Positions 62,498-64,000 of a stretch of 64,000 nucleotides of DNA are shown here, in pieces (positions within the stretch are counted from its first letter, which is position 1; each line of letters begins with the position of its first letter). Made by a program: the position numbers and the translations under genes. This DNA is from Seminavis robusta (lineage: Eukaryota; Bacillariophyta; Bacillariophyceae; Naviculales; Naviculaceae): the NCBI GenBank assembly GCA_903772945.1, contig CAICTM010000482.1, positions 1-64,000 of the forward strand, written 5' to 3'. The notes beneath the pieces are model-generated. The model was not told the DNA's origin and did no database searches. It worked only from the letters and a program-made list of their open reading frames with translations.

Positions 62498-63291
62498 CTA
62501 GAGAATGACGCAGCAGCCACCTTCTTTTGGGATATTGGCTTGCTTATCCCCAATAGCCAGCAGCTCTACCACGAAAACCAGGTCAGCGTTGGGGGGAATG
62601 ACACCACCGGCTCCCTCTGCCCCATAGCCGAAATCAGAGGAAATGTTCAGTTTTGCCTTTTCTCCCAAACTCATTTGAATCACACCTGTGTATTGTAGTA
62701 GTGGTGGTGGATAGTAGTGTGGTTGGTTGGTTGGTTGGTTTGGCGCCCGCCAACAAAGAACAAAAGCAAAAACAATTGTTCTGTGAGGATACCCCAAAAT
62801 CGGAACATGCTGTACGGACAGCCCTCTGAGCTCTGTGGGATCTGGCCCCATACAGACAAACCATACCTTCATCCCATCCCTGAATGACCTCTCCCTTTCC
62901 AATCTTAAAGGAGAAAGGGGTGCCTCTGTCATAACTGGAATCGAATTGGGTTCCGTTGGATGCCAAGGTGCCTCTGTGGATGGATGGAGAAAAAGGTCAA
63001 CAAGATCCGCAAATGAGCTCTTCCCATCAATCCTTGACCAGGAAATCCTCCTTGTCACAATGCAGATTCATTATGATTATCATGCCAAGCACCATCTTAC
63101 TTGTAATGCATCTGGAGCTTGTTGCCCTTCTTTGGAAAGTTCTCTCCATCGCCCTCACGAATCGTTTCCTGTAAAAGTAAGGGAGGGACAGGAAAGCGAG
63201 ATTAGTTGAGTCTGACTAGCTATCTGGCCCTGATAGTCCTATCGTATGGCCTCCAATGCGGCTTCACCACACGTACCTTTGTAACACCCAT
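62498..63291 (-). CDS. FKBP12-type peptidyl-prolyl isomerase with CaaX end
   Basis: Four exons: 63291-63277, 63168-63101, 62973-62867 and 62685-62498, 125 residues. All introns are GT-AG; donors are AAG|GTACGT, ACAA|GTAAGA and GAAG|GTATGG. The joined protein reads [20 protein letters not shown]..., then [62 protein letters not shown] and [10 protein letters not shown]. All main FKBP12 pocket motifs are present ([22 protein letters not shown]). It catalyses proline isomerisation and should bind FK506 or rapamycin. The protein continues beyond the normal FKBP12 end to GGCCVIL. CVIL is a CaaX box with terminal Leu, predicting geranylgeranylation, and the extra Cys may be palmitoylated. It is therefore probably membrane-attached. 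Confidence 0.95.
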
Positions 63292-64000
63292 GGTTCAAGC
63301 TTAGCTCTAGCTAGTACGGTGAGTTGACTTGTTGGAGCGAGGTGTCAATACAGACCTCGACGACAACAAGGTCTCGAAATGTGCTTGATCGAATGATTCA
63401 TCGATCTTTTCCCCCCTTCCTTGTGACTTCGAAATGACTTCGCTTCGCTTTCAGCTCGAATAGTTCGCACACACGCCCTTTCGAGCACGAAGATGTTCCT
63501 GGAATATGTGAATGTTGTACATATGCCCCGGTTGACCCATCCTCGCATCCTCGCAGACAACCACGTTTCATGATGTCGCTGTTGCTTTGGTCACTACGGT
63601 ACTAGTTAGCTAGATTAGTACCGCTACGGTTTTTTAAAGTTTTAGGAGTCGGCCTGAGCAGCTTTGCAAGGCAAATTTTACCTGGTGTGCCTGCATTCTT
63701 GGCACGGCAAAATAAGTTACCTGGTACACCTTAACCGTTGGTCCTTTTAATTAAGGCCACCAAGAGCTCACAAACTGGAACACACTTTGGAGTTCAGGTA
63801 GTCTCGGTAAATAATAGTTTTTATACAAACACATTTTACCTGTTGTGCCTGTATTCTTGGCACAGTAAAATTACCTAGTGGGCCAGCTGGCTCGCTGCCA
63901 TGATTCGATTCGATTCATCTGTGGTGCAGAGCTGGTGCAGTGGTATTTGTAGAGGTGTTGACCAGCTTCCCCCTCCACAAAAACTTGAAAAGATTCGTGC
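63292..64000. other. Intergenic end of window with a diverged direct repeat
   Basis: No gene seen. Two copies of a ~50-bp sequence lie at 63674-63730 and 63832-63882 (TTTTACCTGGTGTGCCTGCA / TTTTACCTGTTGTGCCTGTA, then TTCTTGGCAC). Confidence 0.5.
63674..63882 (+). repeat. Pair of diverged ~50-bp direct repeats
   Basis: The two copies share TTTTACCTG, GTGCCTG and ATTCTTGGCAC blocks and lie about 158 bp apart. They could be ends or fragments of an element. Confidence 0.7.

Overview
The window looks like nuclear DNA of a diatom, probably a raphid pennate species. The evidence is short GT-AG introns (about 62-450 bp) in compact genes on both strands. There is also a diatom/alga style of ankyrin repeat (WAxxNGCPW), an RNI-like LRR protein and a front-end desaturase. 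Intergenic DNA is full of palindromic words (CTAGCTAG, TACCGGTA, ACATGTAC) that are rare inside the genes. I do not claim a species. No rRNA, tRNA, CRISPR array or retroelement could be supported by eye.

Layout. 0.5-2.7 kb: two tandem permuted NlpC/P60-like (YiiX-type) genes, the first frameshifted. 4.0-6.2 kb: a three-exon C2-domain protein. 7.4-8.1 kb: a small Thr/Ser-rich protein. 9.6-10.9 kb: an acidic type-I membrane protein. 12.28-15.16 kb: a complete-looking DNA transposon with terminal inverted repeats and a DDE-like transposase, lying against a truncated ankyrin-repeat copy. 16.4-17.9 kb: an intact paralogue of that ankyrin gene. 18.5-24.7 kb: a four-exon VPS50/syndetin gene with a very long acidic N-terminus. 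25.1-26.3 kb: an LRR/RNI-like protein. 29.2-30.7 kb: a disordered KEN-box/D-box protein. 31.5-33.9 kb: a TBC Rab-GAP. 34.5-35.7 kb: first member of an unnamed 'HR-Y/WR-ATEE/HP' family. 37.6-38.1 kb: rhodanese. 38.5-39.4 kb: unknown membrane protein. 39.4-42.4 kb: a gene-poor stretch with a 139-bp imperfect palindrome and three abutting foldback elements. 42.6-46.4 kb: a Notum/pectin-acetylesterase-like ectodomain fused to an ABCG transporter. 46.9-48.2 kb: a duplicated gene fragment and a minisatellite. 50.3-51.6 kb: a putative amidoligase with a possible YEATS-like N-terminus. 52.5-53.5 kb: pyridoxal kinase. 54.4-55.7 kb: a Lys/Pro/Glu-rich coiled-coil protein. 56.7-58.7 kb: two more members of the unnamed family. 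59.1-60.3 kb: front-end desaturase. 60.6-61.1 kb: another foldback element. 62.5-63.3 kb: a four-exon FKBP ending in a CaaX box.

The genes do not form a pathway or operon. Two (VPS50, TBC Rab-GAP) belong to endosomal trafficking, and the C2 protein could also act at membranes. The most unusual content is: (i) the foldback elements, each with its own terminal inverted repeat and an interior built from one short word (AGTCGCG, GCGACTT, ACTCGC, CTCATGAG); (ii) the three-paralogue family without a name I recognise; and (iii) domain fusions and extensions (esterase-ABCG, YEATS-like-amidoligase, FKBP-CaaX, VPS50 with FGDF motifs). Exon joins were deduced by eye from splice consensus and family alignment. 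They have not been checked against transcripts.
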